Assembly: GCF_028713515.1 (NCBI RefSeq)
Contig: NZ_JAQTOD010000004.1
Location: forward strand, 162,485 to 226,484
DNA from: Sulfurimonas sp.
Lineage (GTDB): Bacteria > Campylobacterota > Campylobacteria > Campylobacterales > Sulfurimonadaceae
Direction of reading: 5' to 3'
DNA: 64,000 nucleotides
The notes beneath the pieces are model-generated. The model saw nothing but the letters and a program-made list of their open reading frames with translations, made no database searches and was not told the origin of the DNA. Positions 48,710 to 57,062 of the stretch are shown here, piece by piece (within the stretch, counting starts at the first letter, position 1; each line of letters starts with the position of its first letter). Both the position numbers and the translations under genes were made by a program.

Positions 48710-50251
48710 ATGAAAAGAATTAAAATACACAAAGCATATTTTATTACTTGGTTATTTATATTTTATGTTATTTTTGCAAATGCTGAGCATTTAATGACAT
48801 TTTTTATGGCAACTGTTATTTTTAGCTCGGCAATCGTTGGATTTTTAGCAGTAGGAACACTATATCAGCTTGTTAGCGGTTTTGACATTATGATGTTGGG
48901 CGGAACATTTGGGGCGCTTGCATATAAACGAACGGGATATGAGTTTTATATCAGAAGTATAAATGCTATCCTTCCGGCAAATATTGCATATATGTTAGAG
49001 ACTAGAAAAAATCAGCAAAAGATGCTTTTTACGCAAGAAGAATCAAGAGATATTATTGATTGGCTTGAAACTAAGTTTATTAAACAAAAATCATACATAA
49101 ACTTTTTTATCAATACCTCTATGCTTATCGGTCTGCTTGGAACTTTTGTTGGATTAGTTGAGTCTATTGACAAAATGGGACAAATTATTTTAAGTCTTAA
49201 CGGCGATGTTGATGTAAAAGAGATTATGCAGCAGTTTTCAGGGCCGCTCTCTGGAATGGCAATTGGTTTTGGTGCATCCCTATTTGGTGTTGTAACTGCA
49301 GTTATACTTGGACTTAACGGATATATACTATTTAGATACCAAGATACACTAATTGTTGGGATTGAAGAGTGGCTTAAAGATAGAATTATAGATATTGCTC
49401 CAGCGGAAGGTGGCGTGGCTGTTGATTCGTCCTCTGATCTGGCTGGACATCGTAAAAGTTTTATGGATCTATTTTTGGAGCAGATATCCACACTCACAAA
49501 AGAGATTAGTAATATCTCTAAAACAAATGAGAATTTTAGCAATATGTCTTTATCGTTATCAAATATTGAACTTGCCATGAATGAGCAAAAAACAGTATTT
49601 AAAGAGATGCTAGATTTGCAGACAAAAAGCTCTTTACAGTCAGAGCTACTACTCTCTTCAATACTTGACACACAAAGAGAGATAACAAATACAAACTCTA
49701 CAGAGTTTGCAAGATTGGTAGAAGCTACACATGAGCTTAAGCTATTATCGCAAGAGAGTAACAAGTCAGCAGATGCAACTACGAGACTGCAAAAAGAACT
49801 TTATGAGCAAGATACAAACTTCCAATCCAAAGCATTATCTTTGTTGGGAGCAGCAAATGATCTCCTAACTGCAGATAGACAGGTCAGCAAAGAGCTTCTT
49901 AGTGCATCTTTGGCTATAAAAGAGGAGCAATCTGATGGATTTGGTAGAAGTATATATTTTGCTGGAGAGATAGCTGCTAAAACAGCAGAGATTGAGAAAA
50001 CTATGAAGTTATATATAGAAGAAAATCAAGATTTTAACGAAGAGTATATAAGAATTAAAGAGAAACAAAACAGTGAGATTTATGCACTTGGTGTAAAAAT
50101 AGATGAAGTTTCACAAAACTTTGAAGCAAATAACAGAAGTTTAAAAAATATAGAAAAAAATGTTGCAATTATTGAATCAAAGTCAATAAAATCTGAAAAT
50201 GGCAATAGCAATATAAAACAAAAAGGTCTCTTCTCTTCTTTATTTAGATAA
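48710..50251 (+). CDS. MotA/TolQ/ExbB-like proton channel protein with long C-terminal coiled coil (SiiB-like)
   Basis: 513 residues. About three or four transmembrane helices lie in the first 215 residues: two near the start, then 'SMLIGLLGTFVGLVESIDKM' (~135-155) and 'LSGMAIGFGASLFGVVTAVI' (~178-198). The latter two are the MotA/TolQ/ExbB signature helices. Residues ~220-490 form a cytoplasmic, strongly helical coiled-coil-like tail without a recognised enzyme domain. The size and partner gene match SiiB of the Salmonella giant-adhesin system better than ExbB (about 240 residues). It should form a channel with the following gene product. Confidence 0.85.
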   Translation: MKRIKIHKAYFITWLFIFYVIFANAEHLMTFFMATVIFSSAIVGFLAVGTLYQLVSGFDIMMLGGTFGALAYKRTGYEFYIRSINAILPANIAYMLETRKNQQKMLFTQEESRDIIDWLETKFIKQKSYINFFINTSMLIGLLGTFVGLVESIDKMGQIILSLNGDVDVKEIMQQFSGPLSGMAIGFGASLFGVVTAVILGLNGYILFRYQDTLIVGIEEWLKDRIIDIAPAEGGVAVDSSSDLAGHRKSFMDLFLEQISTLTKEISNISKTNENFSNMSLSLSNIELAMNEQKTVFKEMLDLQTKSSLQSELLLSSILDTQREITNTNSTEFARLVEATHELKLLSQESNKSADATTRLQKELYEQDTNFQSKALSLLGAANDLLTADRQVSKELLSASLAIKEEQSDGFGRSIYFAGEIAAKTAEIEKTMKLYIEENQDFNEEYIRIKEKQNSEIYALGVKIDEVSQNFEANNRSLKNIEKNVAIIESKSIKSENGNSNIKQKGLFSSLFR

Positions 50252-50295
50252 ATCAGAGAGAGTATTAAATCTAACATATGAGGACAGGAGACTAG

Positions 50296-50955
50296 ATGGC
50301 TGGAGGTGGCGGAAGCGATGACATGAATCCATTTATTTCATATGTGGATTTGTTCGCTTCAATTATTATGGTTTTACTGCTTTTTGTGCTACTTCTTTTT
50401 GTTAATGTTGGGTACTACATGCAATTTAACACTAAAGACCAAGTTAGTGACATCAATACAACCGAGGAAAAAGAGAATGCGGTTGTGTCAAGTATAGATA
50501 TAGTAAAAAAAGAGGACTATAAACAAAAAGAGATAGAGAAGCCAGTAACTGTTCCTGAAAAAAAAGATATAAACAGCACAACTAAGGCAACTGATGGTAA
50601 TACTATTAGTGGAAAATCTGAAACTTTCGCATCTGCTGAATTTAAAGAGCAGGATATGATTGTAGTGTTTAAAAATAACGAATATTTCTTAAATAAAGAT
50701 GTTATTTTACAGATATCTTCATTTATGGAGCAGATTCAAAAAACAAGGCCAAGTGCAATTTTTCATCTGAGTGTCGGAGATTCAAGCAAGCTTATTAGCT
50801 CCACACAAACAAAACAAGTCTCACTTGGCAGGATACTAAGTCTAAAAAATGCTCTACAAAATATTCCATCTCTTAAAGATAAGATAAAAATAAATTACAA
50901 ACAAGCAGATACCTATAGTTATGAGTTCGGATATCTGAAAATAGATGCAAAGTGA
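50296..50955 (+). CDS. MotB/SiiA-like membrane protein, putative proton-channel partner
   Basis: 219 residues. After a Gly/Asp-rich N-terminus, a single helix 'NPFISYVDLFASIIMVLLLF' carries Asp18 at its start, the position of the proton-binding Asp of MotB, ExbD and TolR. The periplasmic part has a Lys/Glu-rich linker (~50-115) and a C-terminal domain ('FKEQDMIVVFKNNEYFLNKD' to 'SLGRILSLKNALQNI') reminiscent of a reduced OmpA-like peptidoglycan-binding fold. SiiA of Salmonella has nearly the same length and layout. It has an AGGAG-containing leader before the ATG and overlaps the TolC-like gene by 11 bases. Confidence 0.82.
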   Translation: MAGGGGSDDMNPFISYVDLFASIIMVLLLFVLLLFVNVGYYMQFNTKDQVSDINTTEEKENAVVSSIDIVKKEDYKQKEIEKPVTVPEKKDINSTTKATDGNTISGKSETFASAEFKEQDMIVVFKNNEYFLNKDVILQISSFMEQIQKTRPSAIFHLSVGDSSKLISSTQTKQVSLGRILSLKNALQNIPSLKDKIKINYKQADTYSYEFGYLKIDAK

Positions 50956-52297
50956 GAAGTTAAAAGTGATAAAAAAAATTGTTAATAATTTAATACTACT
51001 TATGGTGTGCGGGTTTCTTCATCCACAGACACTAAGCGCGTCTTTGGATGAAGAAAAACTAATCTCAAGTAATGCCACACTAAAAGAAGCGGTAAGAGAG
51101 TCAATAGAGTTAAACTATCGTGTGAAACAGGCAAAAGAGAGAGTTATTCAAGCAGATTTTATGATAAGAGAAGCCCTTGCTGATTTTTTACCACAAGTTA
51201 CGCTCTCTTCCAATACCAAAAGACTTCAGTATAGTGGTTTTGATATACAAGATTACGCTCAAACTGACTTAACTGCTGCTGTCTCATACAACCTATATTC
51301 GGGTGGCAAAAGCAAAGCTCAGATGGATAAAAACAAGATTGTTAAAAAAGAGCAGCAAGAGAAATTAAAAGGCACAATGCAAGAGGAGATAAGTAAAGTA
51401 ATAGACTCCTATTTGAGTGTTGTTTATGGACGATTATCTATGGATGTAAATAAGAAAAATTATGAAAAACTTTTAAAGATATATGAGATAGTTAAAACAA
51501 AACGCGCATTGGGTGCAGCAACGGCAGGAGATGAAAATTCGATATCTTCAAGTGTCTTTAATGCTAAAACAGCAATGACAAATACAGAATCGGCATACAA
51601 TAATGCAAAAAACTACTATGAATTTTCAATAAACAAAAATATAGAGCAGCTTAACCCATTTGAGACTAGCTTTGATGTAAAATTAGAAGAGTTTGATAAT
51701 GTGTTTGAGCAGATTAAATCTAAAAATGTAGATCTCAATATTATTAAAGCGCAAATAGAGGGAAAAAAGAAAGATGTTTATATAAATAAGGCTACTGCTT
51801 GGCCGACAGTGGATTTATCGGTATCAAACACAAGAAGATATCGTGATGACTATATCCAATCTATCTCAAATATTCCAACCGATGGCTTTAATTCGGATAC
51901 GATAATGTTACTAAGTATAAACTATAATATATATACAGGTGGCAGAGTAGAGGCAAAAACAGCTCGCATAATGAGTGAAACCACAGATAATATCTATAAT
52001 CTTGAGTATATAACTAAAGAGACAAAGTGGGATTCCCAAAAATTATTTAACTCTGTTCAAACAAATACAGATACACTTGAAACACTGACAGGCGAAATAG
52101 TTGCAAGTGAGAAGATGGTTGATGCTTATTGGGAGAGATTTCGCCTCTCAAGTCAAGACCTAATAACACTTCTACTAGCCCAAAGACAGCTAAACTCAGC
52201 AGAGTTAGAGAAGTTAAGAAGTGAAAAAACTAGAATTATTGACTATTTTAATCTTCTAGCAAAAGAGGGCAAGTTGCTGGAATATTTCGGATATTGA
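50945..52297 (+). CDS. TolC-like outer-membrane channel of the type I secretion system
   Basis: 450 residues: signal peptide (NNLILLMVCGFLHPQTLSAS) and two outer-membrane efflux repeats. Repeat 1 starts 'ATLKEAVRESIELNYRVKQA' with 'REALADFLPQVTLSSNTKR' and 'YNLYSGGKSKAQMDK'; repeat 2 has 'INKATAWPTVDLSVSNTRR' and 'SINYNIYTGGRVEAKTARI'. It completes the ABC-adaptor-channel trio for the giant protein. The ATG at 50945 overlaps the preceding stop; a GTG at 50966 is an alternative start closer to the signal peptide. Confidence 0.93.
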   Translation: MQSEKLKVIKKIVNNLILLMVCGFLHPQTLSASLDEEKLISSNATLKEAVRESIELNYRVKQAKERVIQADFMIREALADFLPQVTLSSNTKRLQYSGFDIQDYAQTDLTAAVSYNLYSGGKSKAQMDKNKIVKKEQQEKLKGTMQEEISKVIDSYLSVVYGRLSMDVNKKNYEKLLKIYEIVKTKRALGAATAGDENSISSSVFNAKTAMTNTESAYNNAKNYYEFSINKNIEQLNPFETSFDVKLEEFDNVFEQIKSKNVDLNIIKAQIEGKKKDVYINKATAWPTVDLSVSNTRRYRDDYIQSISNIPTDGFNSDTIMLLSINYNIYTGGRVEAKTARIMSETTDNIYNLEYITKETKWDSQKLFNSVQTNTDTLETLTGEIVASEKMVDAYWERFRLSSQDLITLLLAQRQLNSAELEKLRSEKTRIIDYFNLLAKEGKLLEYFGY

Positions 52298-52317
52298 TAT
52301 TAAAAGGAGAAATTAAC

Positions 52318-52566
52318 ATGCTTAAAACAGTTTTTTTAGTTATAGCTATTTATGTAATGGAACCTGTTTTTGCAGATGACAATAGAACTGTAAAAAGTCC
52401 AGTATCAATTGGCGAGAATGTATTTCGTGTAAATAAAAGCCGCTACGATAAAGACTTAGAAAAAAGATACCAAAAAGATAAAAAAAACAGAGCTCCAATG
52501 AAAATTTATAAACGAAAAGATGGCTCAATTGATACTCTAAAAACTATAAATGAGGCAAATAATTGA
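52318..52566 (+). CDS. small exported protein in the secretion operon
   Basis: About 82 residues with a clear signal peptide (MLKTVFLVIAIYVMEPVFA) and a highly charged, Lys/Arg-rich mature part ('NKSRYDKDLEKRYQKDKKNR'). The ATG at 52318 has an AAAAGGAG ribosome site; the frame opens upstream at a TTG, which is less likely. It lies between the TolC-like channel and the glycosyltransferase, whose TTG start overlaps its TGA. A periplasmic basic peptide could interact with the very acidic RTX substrate or with the channel. Family unknown. Confidence 0.72.
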   Translation: MLKTVFLVIAIYVMEPVFADDNRTVKSPVSIGENVFRVNKSRYDKDLEKRYQKDKKNRAPMKIYKRKDGSIDTLKTINEANN

Positions 52567-54347
52567 GTCAAAATATAGATAGTTATATACATTTAGTAGC
52601 AAGTGGAAATCTTTTTTTAAAAGATTTCCAGAATGAAGAAGCTATAGCATGTTATAAGAAAGCCGCGCAGTCAAGTGGTGTAAAAACATGGCAAAGGGAT
52701 ACCCTTCTTGAGTTTTATAACAATCTTGGAGTTGCCTACAAGAGAAAAAAAGAGCTTAAGCAAGCGCAGATGGTTTTTGAGGAGGGAATTCTTATAGAGC
52801 CCAATCACCATATTTTTTATTCAAATCTTTTTAATACACAAAGGGCTCAAAATAGAGATGATTTAGCGGAAAAAGTGCTTCTAAAGGCCATCTCTCTAAA
52901 AACCAAAGAGATATCTCATTTCATACTGTTGGTAGAGTTTTATAAAGAGAAAAAAAAGTATAAAGAGGCATTTGAGGTAGGAGCAGCATGCGTTAATCTT
53001 TTTAAAGATAAGTATGATTCGCACTTAATGCTCGGTAATCTTTTTGCAGTAGTCAAGTCTTACAAGCAAGCGTTGATTCCATATCAAACAGCTATAAAAA
53101 TTAATCCAAATAACAGTAGTGCTTACAATAATATAGGTGTAGTATATAAGGAGTTAGGAGAGCACGATAAGGCAAAAGAGTCTTATATGAGGGTTCTAAA
53201 AATAAATCCAAATGATTCAGCAGCACATAATAATCTTGGCAATCTTTTAAGAAATATGGACAACTTAGGTGGAGCAGTTAAGCATCTTGAAGAGTCAATC
53301 AGGCTAAACCCATCCTATGCTGATGCCTATAGTAATCTAGGTGCGGTTTATAGAGAGGCTAAAGAGTATTTAAAAGCAAAAACTCTCTATCGAAAAGCAC
53401 TATCTTTAAGTCCAAATCACACTAATGCAAATTTTGACCTTTCGTTAATTGAGCTTATGGAAGGCAGTTACGAATCAGGATGGAAGAGATATGAGTACCG
53501 CCTAAGGATGGATGAGTTGATTGGCAAACTTTATCAATATAAAACACCAATATGGAAGGGCGAATCCTTAAAAGATAAAAAAATAGTTTTACAAAATGAG
53601 CAGGGCTTTGGCGATAACATGATGTTTATTCGTTATGTGTCAAAGTTCGTTGAGCTTGGAGCAAAAGTTATTATAAGAACTAGACCACAGCTGGTTAGGC
53701 TGTTTAAATCTATCCAAGATGTAGAGAGTGTTTGTAGCGAAGAAGAGGCAATTCCTGAGCATGATTACCATTTTCCACTATTGTCATCTCCTGTGTATTT
53801 TAAAACAACGCTTGAGACAATTCCTAGTATTTTTCCATATATTAGTGTTAAAAAAAATCTAGATATTATCAAGACAGATCATAAAAAAAAGCTAAAAATA
53901 GGATTGGTTTGGAGCAGTAGTCGAACAAATAAAGATTTTAAAAATAAGTATATAGGGCTTGAATACTATAAACCACTCTTTGCTGTAAAAGGGAGTGTGT
54001 GGTACTCACTTCAAGTTGGTGACGACGCTAAAGAGATTGCTCTGCATGGACTAAAAAATAGCATAACGGATGTCTCTGAAAAACTAATAGATTTCTTGGC
54101 TACAGCAGAGGCTATAAGCTCTCTTGATCTAATCATAACAACCGATACAGCAGTAGCCCATCTGTGTGGGGCCATGAACAAAGAAGCTTGGGTGCTTGTT
54201 CCAAAGCCTGCTGATTGGAGATGGATGCAAGATGGTGACTCTACTCCTTGGTATGGTAGTTTAAAACTTTTTCGCCAAAGTAAACAGGGTGATTGGAGTG
54301 AGTTAATATCTAGAATTGAAGCAGTTTTAAAGAAAAGATGTTCTTAA
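52563..54347 (+). CDS. TPR protein with C-terminal GT-B-type (heptosyltransferase/GT9-like) glycosyltransferase domain
   Basis: 594 residues, cytoplasmic. Residues ~1-310 consist of tetratricopeptide repeats, e.g. 'NNLGVAYKRKKELKQAQMVF' and 'AYNNIGVVYKELGEHDKAKE'. Residues ~330-594 resemble the GT9/ADP-heptose transferase-like fold: 'IVLQNEQGFGDNMMFIRYVS', 'KIGLVWSSSR' and 'LIITTDTAVAHLCGAMNKEA'. TTG at 52563 is preceded by GAGG with a seven-base spacer and overlaps the previous stop. TPR-glycosyltransferases in surface-protein operons can glycosylate the secreted protein (HMW1C is one, from family GT41); modification of the giant RTX protein is inferred here. Confidence 0.85.
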   Translation: MSQNIDSYIHLVASGNLFLKDFQNEEAIACYKKAAQSSGVKTWQRDTLLEFYNNLGVAYKRKKELKQAQMVFEEGILIEPNHHIFYSNLFNTQRAQNRDDLAEKVLLKAISLKTKEISHFILLVEFYKEKKKYKEAFEVGAACVNLFKDKYDSHLMLGNLFAVVKSYKQALIPYQTAIKINPNNSSAYNNIGVVYKELGEHDKAKESYMRVLKINPNDSAAHNNLGNLLRNMDNLGGAVKHLEESIRLNPSYADAYSNLGAVYREAKEYLKAKTLYRKALSLSPNHTNANFDLSLIELMEGSYESGWKRYEYRLRMDELIGKLYQYKTPIWKGESLKDKKIVLQNEQGFGDNMMFIRYVSKFVELGAKVIIRTRPQLVRLFKSIQDVESVCSEEEAIPEHDYHFPLLSSPVYFKTTLETIPSIFPYISVKKNLDIIKTDHKKKLKIGLVWSSSRTNKDFKNKYIGLEYYKPLFAVKGSVWYSLQVGDDAKEIALHGLKNSITDVSEKLIDFLATAEAISSLDLIITTDTAVAHLCGAMNKEAWVLVPKPADWRWMQDGDSTPWYGSLKLFRQSKQGDWSELISRIEAVLKKRCS

Positions 54348-54361
54348 AGAGTTTAACAAAT

Positions 54362-54387
54362 CTCTAGCAAGCAAAATACCGCTAGAG
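54362..54387. terminator. hairpin at the end of the secretion block
   Basis: CTCTAGC (54362-54368) pairs with GCTAGAG (54381-54387) over a 12-base loop and is followed by TTTACTATTTATATCTATTTT. It lies between the glycosyltransferase gene and the convergent sppA, and probably ends the 24-kb transcription block. Confidence 0.55.
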
Positions 54388-54401
54388 TTTACTATTTATA
54401 T

Positions 54402-55271
54402 CTATTTTAACACTAGAGGTGGGAAGTATGTACTAAGCGTAACTGCCGCTTGTGCTGAGATTTTCTTCATCAGTTTCTCAAACTTATCCTCTTGGTTCCA
54501 GACTGGTTTTGTCACTTTGCTTAGTTTTGCTAGTTTAGCTTTAGCATCAGAGCTAACTCCAAGAGAGTCTATCAATCCAACTTCTCTGGCTTGTTCTGCT
54601 GTAAAGATATGAGCATTTGCAAAATTAGTACTATTGTTTATGTCTAGATGTCTTGCAGTTGCAACATCTGAAACAAACATCTTATAGGTCCCATCAATCA
54701 CTTTATTTAACTCTTGAACTTCATCATCCGTCCATTTTCTATCCATCGTTCCAACTTGTTTATATTTACCAGCTTGAACAGTCTGTGTGGATACCCCAAC
54801 TTTATTCATGAGCTCACTGAAGTTTGCTCCCTGCATAATAACGCCAATGCTTCCAACCATCGAACCAGGATTTGCAATGATTTCATTTGCCCAAATACTC
54901 GCATAGTAGCTACCACTAGCAATTGTTCCGCTTGCATAAACAACAACAGGCTTAACTGCTCTAGCTCTTTTTATTGCATAAGCGATTTCAATAGATGGCG
55001 AAACTGAACCACCTGGAGAGTCAACATTTAACAAAATTCCTTTTATGGAAGAGTTTTTTGTTGCTTTTTCAATCTGGTCAACAACTTCAGAGACCTCCAT
55101 TATTGGTCCAGTCAGGTAGATCTGTTCTAAGTTGTTTGTCTTTAACTCATCTTCACTAGTTGGTGCAAAAATAAGAAAAACAAGAAGTAAAAAGAGCATA
55201 GCCTTGAAGTTTTCTTGTATAAACTTCACTATAGAGATAAGCGGCGAAAAGATATTTTTTATAAATTGCAT
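54402..55271 (-). CDS. sppA: signal peptide peptidase SppA (S49 family, short form)
   Basis: 289 residues. One N-terminal membrane helix (FKAMLFLLLVFLIFAPTSED) anchors a periplasmic serine-lysine protease. The nucleophile serine is in 'NPGSMVGSIGVIMQGANFSE' and the likely base lysine in 'QAGKYKQVGTMDRKWTDDE'; 'LLNVDSPGGSVSPSIEIAYA' is the conserved strand-turn. It degrades cleaved signal peptides in the membrane. Its ATG shares a base with the upstream stop (TAATG), so it is cotranslated with the deaminase-family gene. No link to the neighbouring secretion operon is evident beyond convergence. Confidence 0.93.
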   Translation of the reverse strand: MQFIKNIFSPLISIVKFIQENFKAMLFLLLVFLIFAPTSEDELKTNNLEQIYLTGPIMEVSEVVDQIEKATKNSSIKGILLNVDSPGGSVSPSIEIAYAIKRARAVKPVVVYASGTIASGSYYASIWANEIIANPGSMVGSIGVIMQGANFSELMNKVGVSTQTVQAGKYKQVGTMDRKWTDDEVQELNKVIDGTYKMFVSDVATARHLDINNSTNFANAHIFTAEQAREVGLIDSLGVSSDAKAKLAKLSKVTKPVWNQEDKFEKLMKKISAQAAVTLSTYFPPLVLK

Positions 55272-56491
55272 TACTGACCTTTTTTAAGTTTTCCGTTGAT
55301 GTAAACTTTTTCGACATTATAGCCTTGCAATATTAAATGAAGTTCCAATTCGTTGCTCGGCTCTGACTCTAGATTAATCACAATCATATCAGCATTTTTA
55401 CCCTCTTTGATTTCTCCACAATTTAATCCTAAGGCATCGGAAGCATCTTTTGTGACACTTAAAATTAATTTTTTTGTTAACTCTTTAAGTGGCATATTTG
55501 AGTGCATGAAAAGAGCGCATTTCATCTCTTCAAATAGATTTAGTCTGTAGTTTGAACTAAGCCCATCGGTGGCACAAATCCATCTGATATTTTTCTCATC
55601 CAACTTAGACAAATCAAGTGCGCCATTACCAAGAAGTCTATTGGAAATAGGGCAGTGGATGATAGTGTGTTTACTTTTAGATATCTCATCTAGCTCTTGA
55701 TAGTTTGCTTTTACTGCATGAGTTAGTAGCATCGGTTCATCCTTGAAGTTTTTTAAAAACTCTTGTGAGTCACTAATGCTACTATTTTGTTTTAGGAGTG
55801 TTTCAAAAAACTCTTTAAATTCGCCCTCGTTTTTATCAAGCCAATTTCTCTCTGCTTCACTCTCCATAAAGTGAGCACTCAGTTTTAACTTCTCATCTTT
55901 TACAATCTGAAGTGCTTTTTTTATTAAAATTGGATGAACAGAGTAGGGCGAGTGAATAGCTACAGCCGGGTAAAACCCCTCTCTAGCAGAAGCTTTTGAA
56001 GTATCTAACCTTGCTAAAAAATTATTAAAAAGTATATCTGCCATAGTAGCTTGTGAGCCAATAACTTCATTAAAATATATAACATTTTGGGGTGCATTAA
56101 AGCAAGCATCTAAGTCCATTCCATAAGAGCTAACGGCTCCAAAAGTTGTTATTCCAGACTCTAGCATCGAGTTGATCGCCGCTGTCATGCACTCATTTGC
56201 GCATCCTGAGATAAGCTCATCTCTATGTTCTATAACGCTGTGGAGCCACTTTATAAAATTCCCATAAGAGAGTTCTGTTCTGTTGGCGCTAAACTCTAGG
56301 TGAACATGAGCATTTATGAGCCCTGGCATTAAAAGTGAATTTTTCTCAAGCGTTGTGATTTTGGCATCTGGAAACTCTTTGATTAGTTCATCAAGTGGAG
56401 CTATTTTTTGAATTGTTGTGCCAAACGCAACAGATACATTTGAGAGGAGTTCGTCTGGGGTCAAAATATAGTTTGGTGTTATAATTTGCAT
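55271..56491 (-). CDS. aminofutalosine deaminase-family metal-dependent hydrolase
   Basis: 406 residues of the amidohydrolase superfamily. Metal-site motifs are 'PGLINAHVHLEFSANRTELS', 'AIHSPYSVHP', 'LSAHFMESEAERNWLDK', 'HCPISNRLLG' and 'CATDGLSSN'. The long 'WLHSVIEHRDELISG' segment after the first motif is typical of the Campylobacterota proteins annotated as aminofutalosine deaminase-like (menaquinone route) or adenosine deaminase. Which substrate applies cannot be decided here. It is divergent from aroQ and coupled to sppA. Confidence 0.85.
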   Translation of the reverse strand: MQIITPNYILTPDELLSNVSVAFGTTIQKIAPLDELIKEFPDAKITTLEKNSLLMPGLINAHVHLEFSANRTELSYGNFIKWLHSVIEHRDELISGCANECMTAAINSMLESGITTFGAVSSYGMDLDACFNAPQNVIYFNEVIGSQATMADILFNNFLARLDTSKASAREGFYPAVAIHSPYSVHPILIKKALQIVKDEKLKLSAHFMESEAERNWLDKNEGEFKEFFETLLKQNSSISDSQEFLKNFKDEPMLLTHAVKANYQELDEISKSKHTIIHCPISNRLLGNGALDLSKLDEKNIRWICATDGLSSNYRLNLFEEMKCALFMHSNMPLKELTKKLILSVTKDASDALGLNCGEIKEGKNADMIVINLESEPSNELELHLILQGYNVEKVYINGKLKKGQ

Positions 56492-56579
56492 CTATAATCT
56501 TTTCTTTAAAATTTAAAATATATTATGCTTAATTTAGATAAAATAGCCGCTTAAAAGTATTGAACAAAAAGGTAAAAAA
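56492..56579. promoter_or_regulatory. divergent promoter region between the deaminase-family gene and aroQ
   Basis: This 88-base gap contains GATAAAAT (about 56538-56545), a plausible -10 for aroQ, and AAAAGG shortly before the aroQ ATG. No clear operator symmetry is seen. Confidence 0.45.
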
Positions 56580-57062
56580 ATGAAAATAGTGGTTATACAA
56601 GGACCTAATTTAAATATGCTCGGAGTACGAGAACAACAGATATACGGCTCGATGAAGCTAGAGCATATTCATGCTCAAATGAAAGATTTTGCTACTACAA
56701 ATGGTGCAGAAATTGAATTTTTTCAAAGTAATCTTGAAGGTGAACTTGTTGACAAAATTCAGGAGTGTTACGGCGATGCTGATGGAATTATTATAAATGC
56801 AGCAGCTTATACTCATACATCTATCGCGATTCGTGATGCAATATCTGCTGTAAATCTTCCAACAATTGAAGTGCATATAAGCAATATCTATCGTCGCGAA
56901 GAGTTTAGAAAAACAAATATGATTGCTCCCGTTTGCGCATCGTCTATTGTTGGATTTGGTCCTTTTGGATACCACTTAGCAATGATTGGAATGTTTCAGT
57001 TTATGAGTGATATTGAAGTAGCTAGAGAAGCTCAAAAACAAGCAGAATCAGCTCAAAACTAG
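56580..57062 (+). CDS. aroQ: 3-dehydroquinate dehydratase, type II
   Basis: 160 residues; the third step of the shikimate pathway. Signatures are '[18 protein letters not shown]' with the active-site Tyr, '[19 protein letters not shown]' and '[16 protein letters not shown]' with the catalytic His, followed by '[13 protein letters not shown]'. The length is slightly above the usual 145-150. It heads the cluster that runs into folK and the flagellar genes; its stop is directly followed by the folK ATG. Confidence 0.96.
   Translation: MKIVVIQGPNLNMLGVREQQIYGSMKLEHIHAQMKDFATTNGAEIEFFQSNLEGELVDKIQECYGDADGIIINAAAYTHTSIAIRDAISAVNLPTIEVHISNIYRREEFRKTNMIAPVCASSIVGFGPFGYHLAMIGMFQFMSDIEVAREAQKQAESAQN

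Noticed and set aside
49012..49764. 250-codon minus-strand open frame opposite the MotA-like gene
   Set aside because: Composition (Ser-rich, no domain pattern) and complete overlap with a clear channel-protein gene mark it as a shadow.
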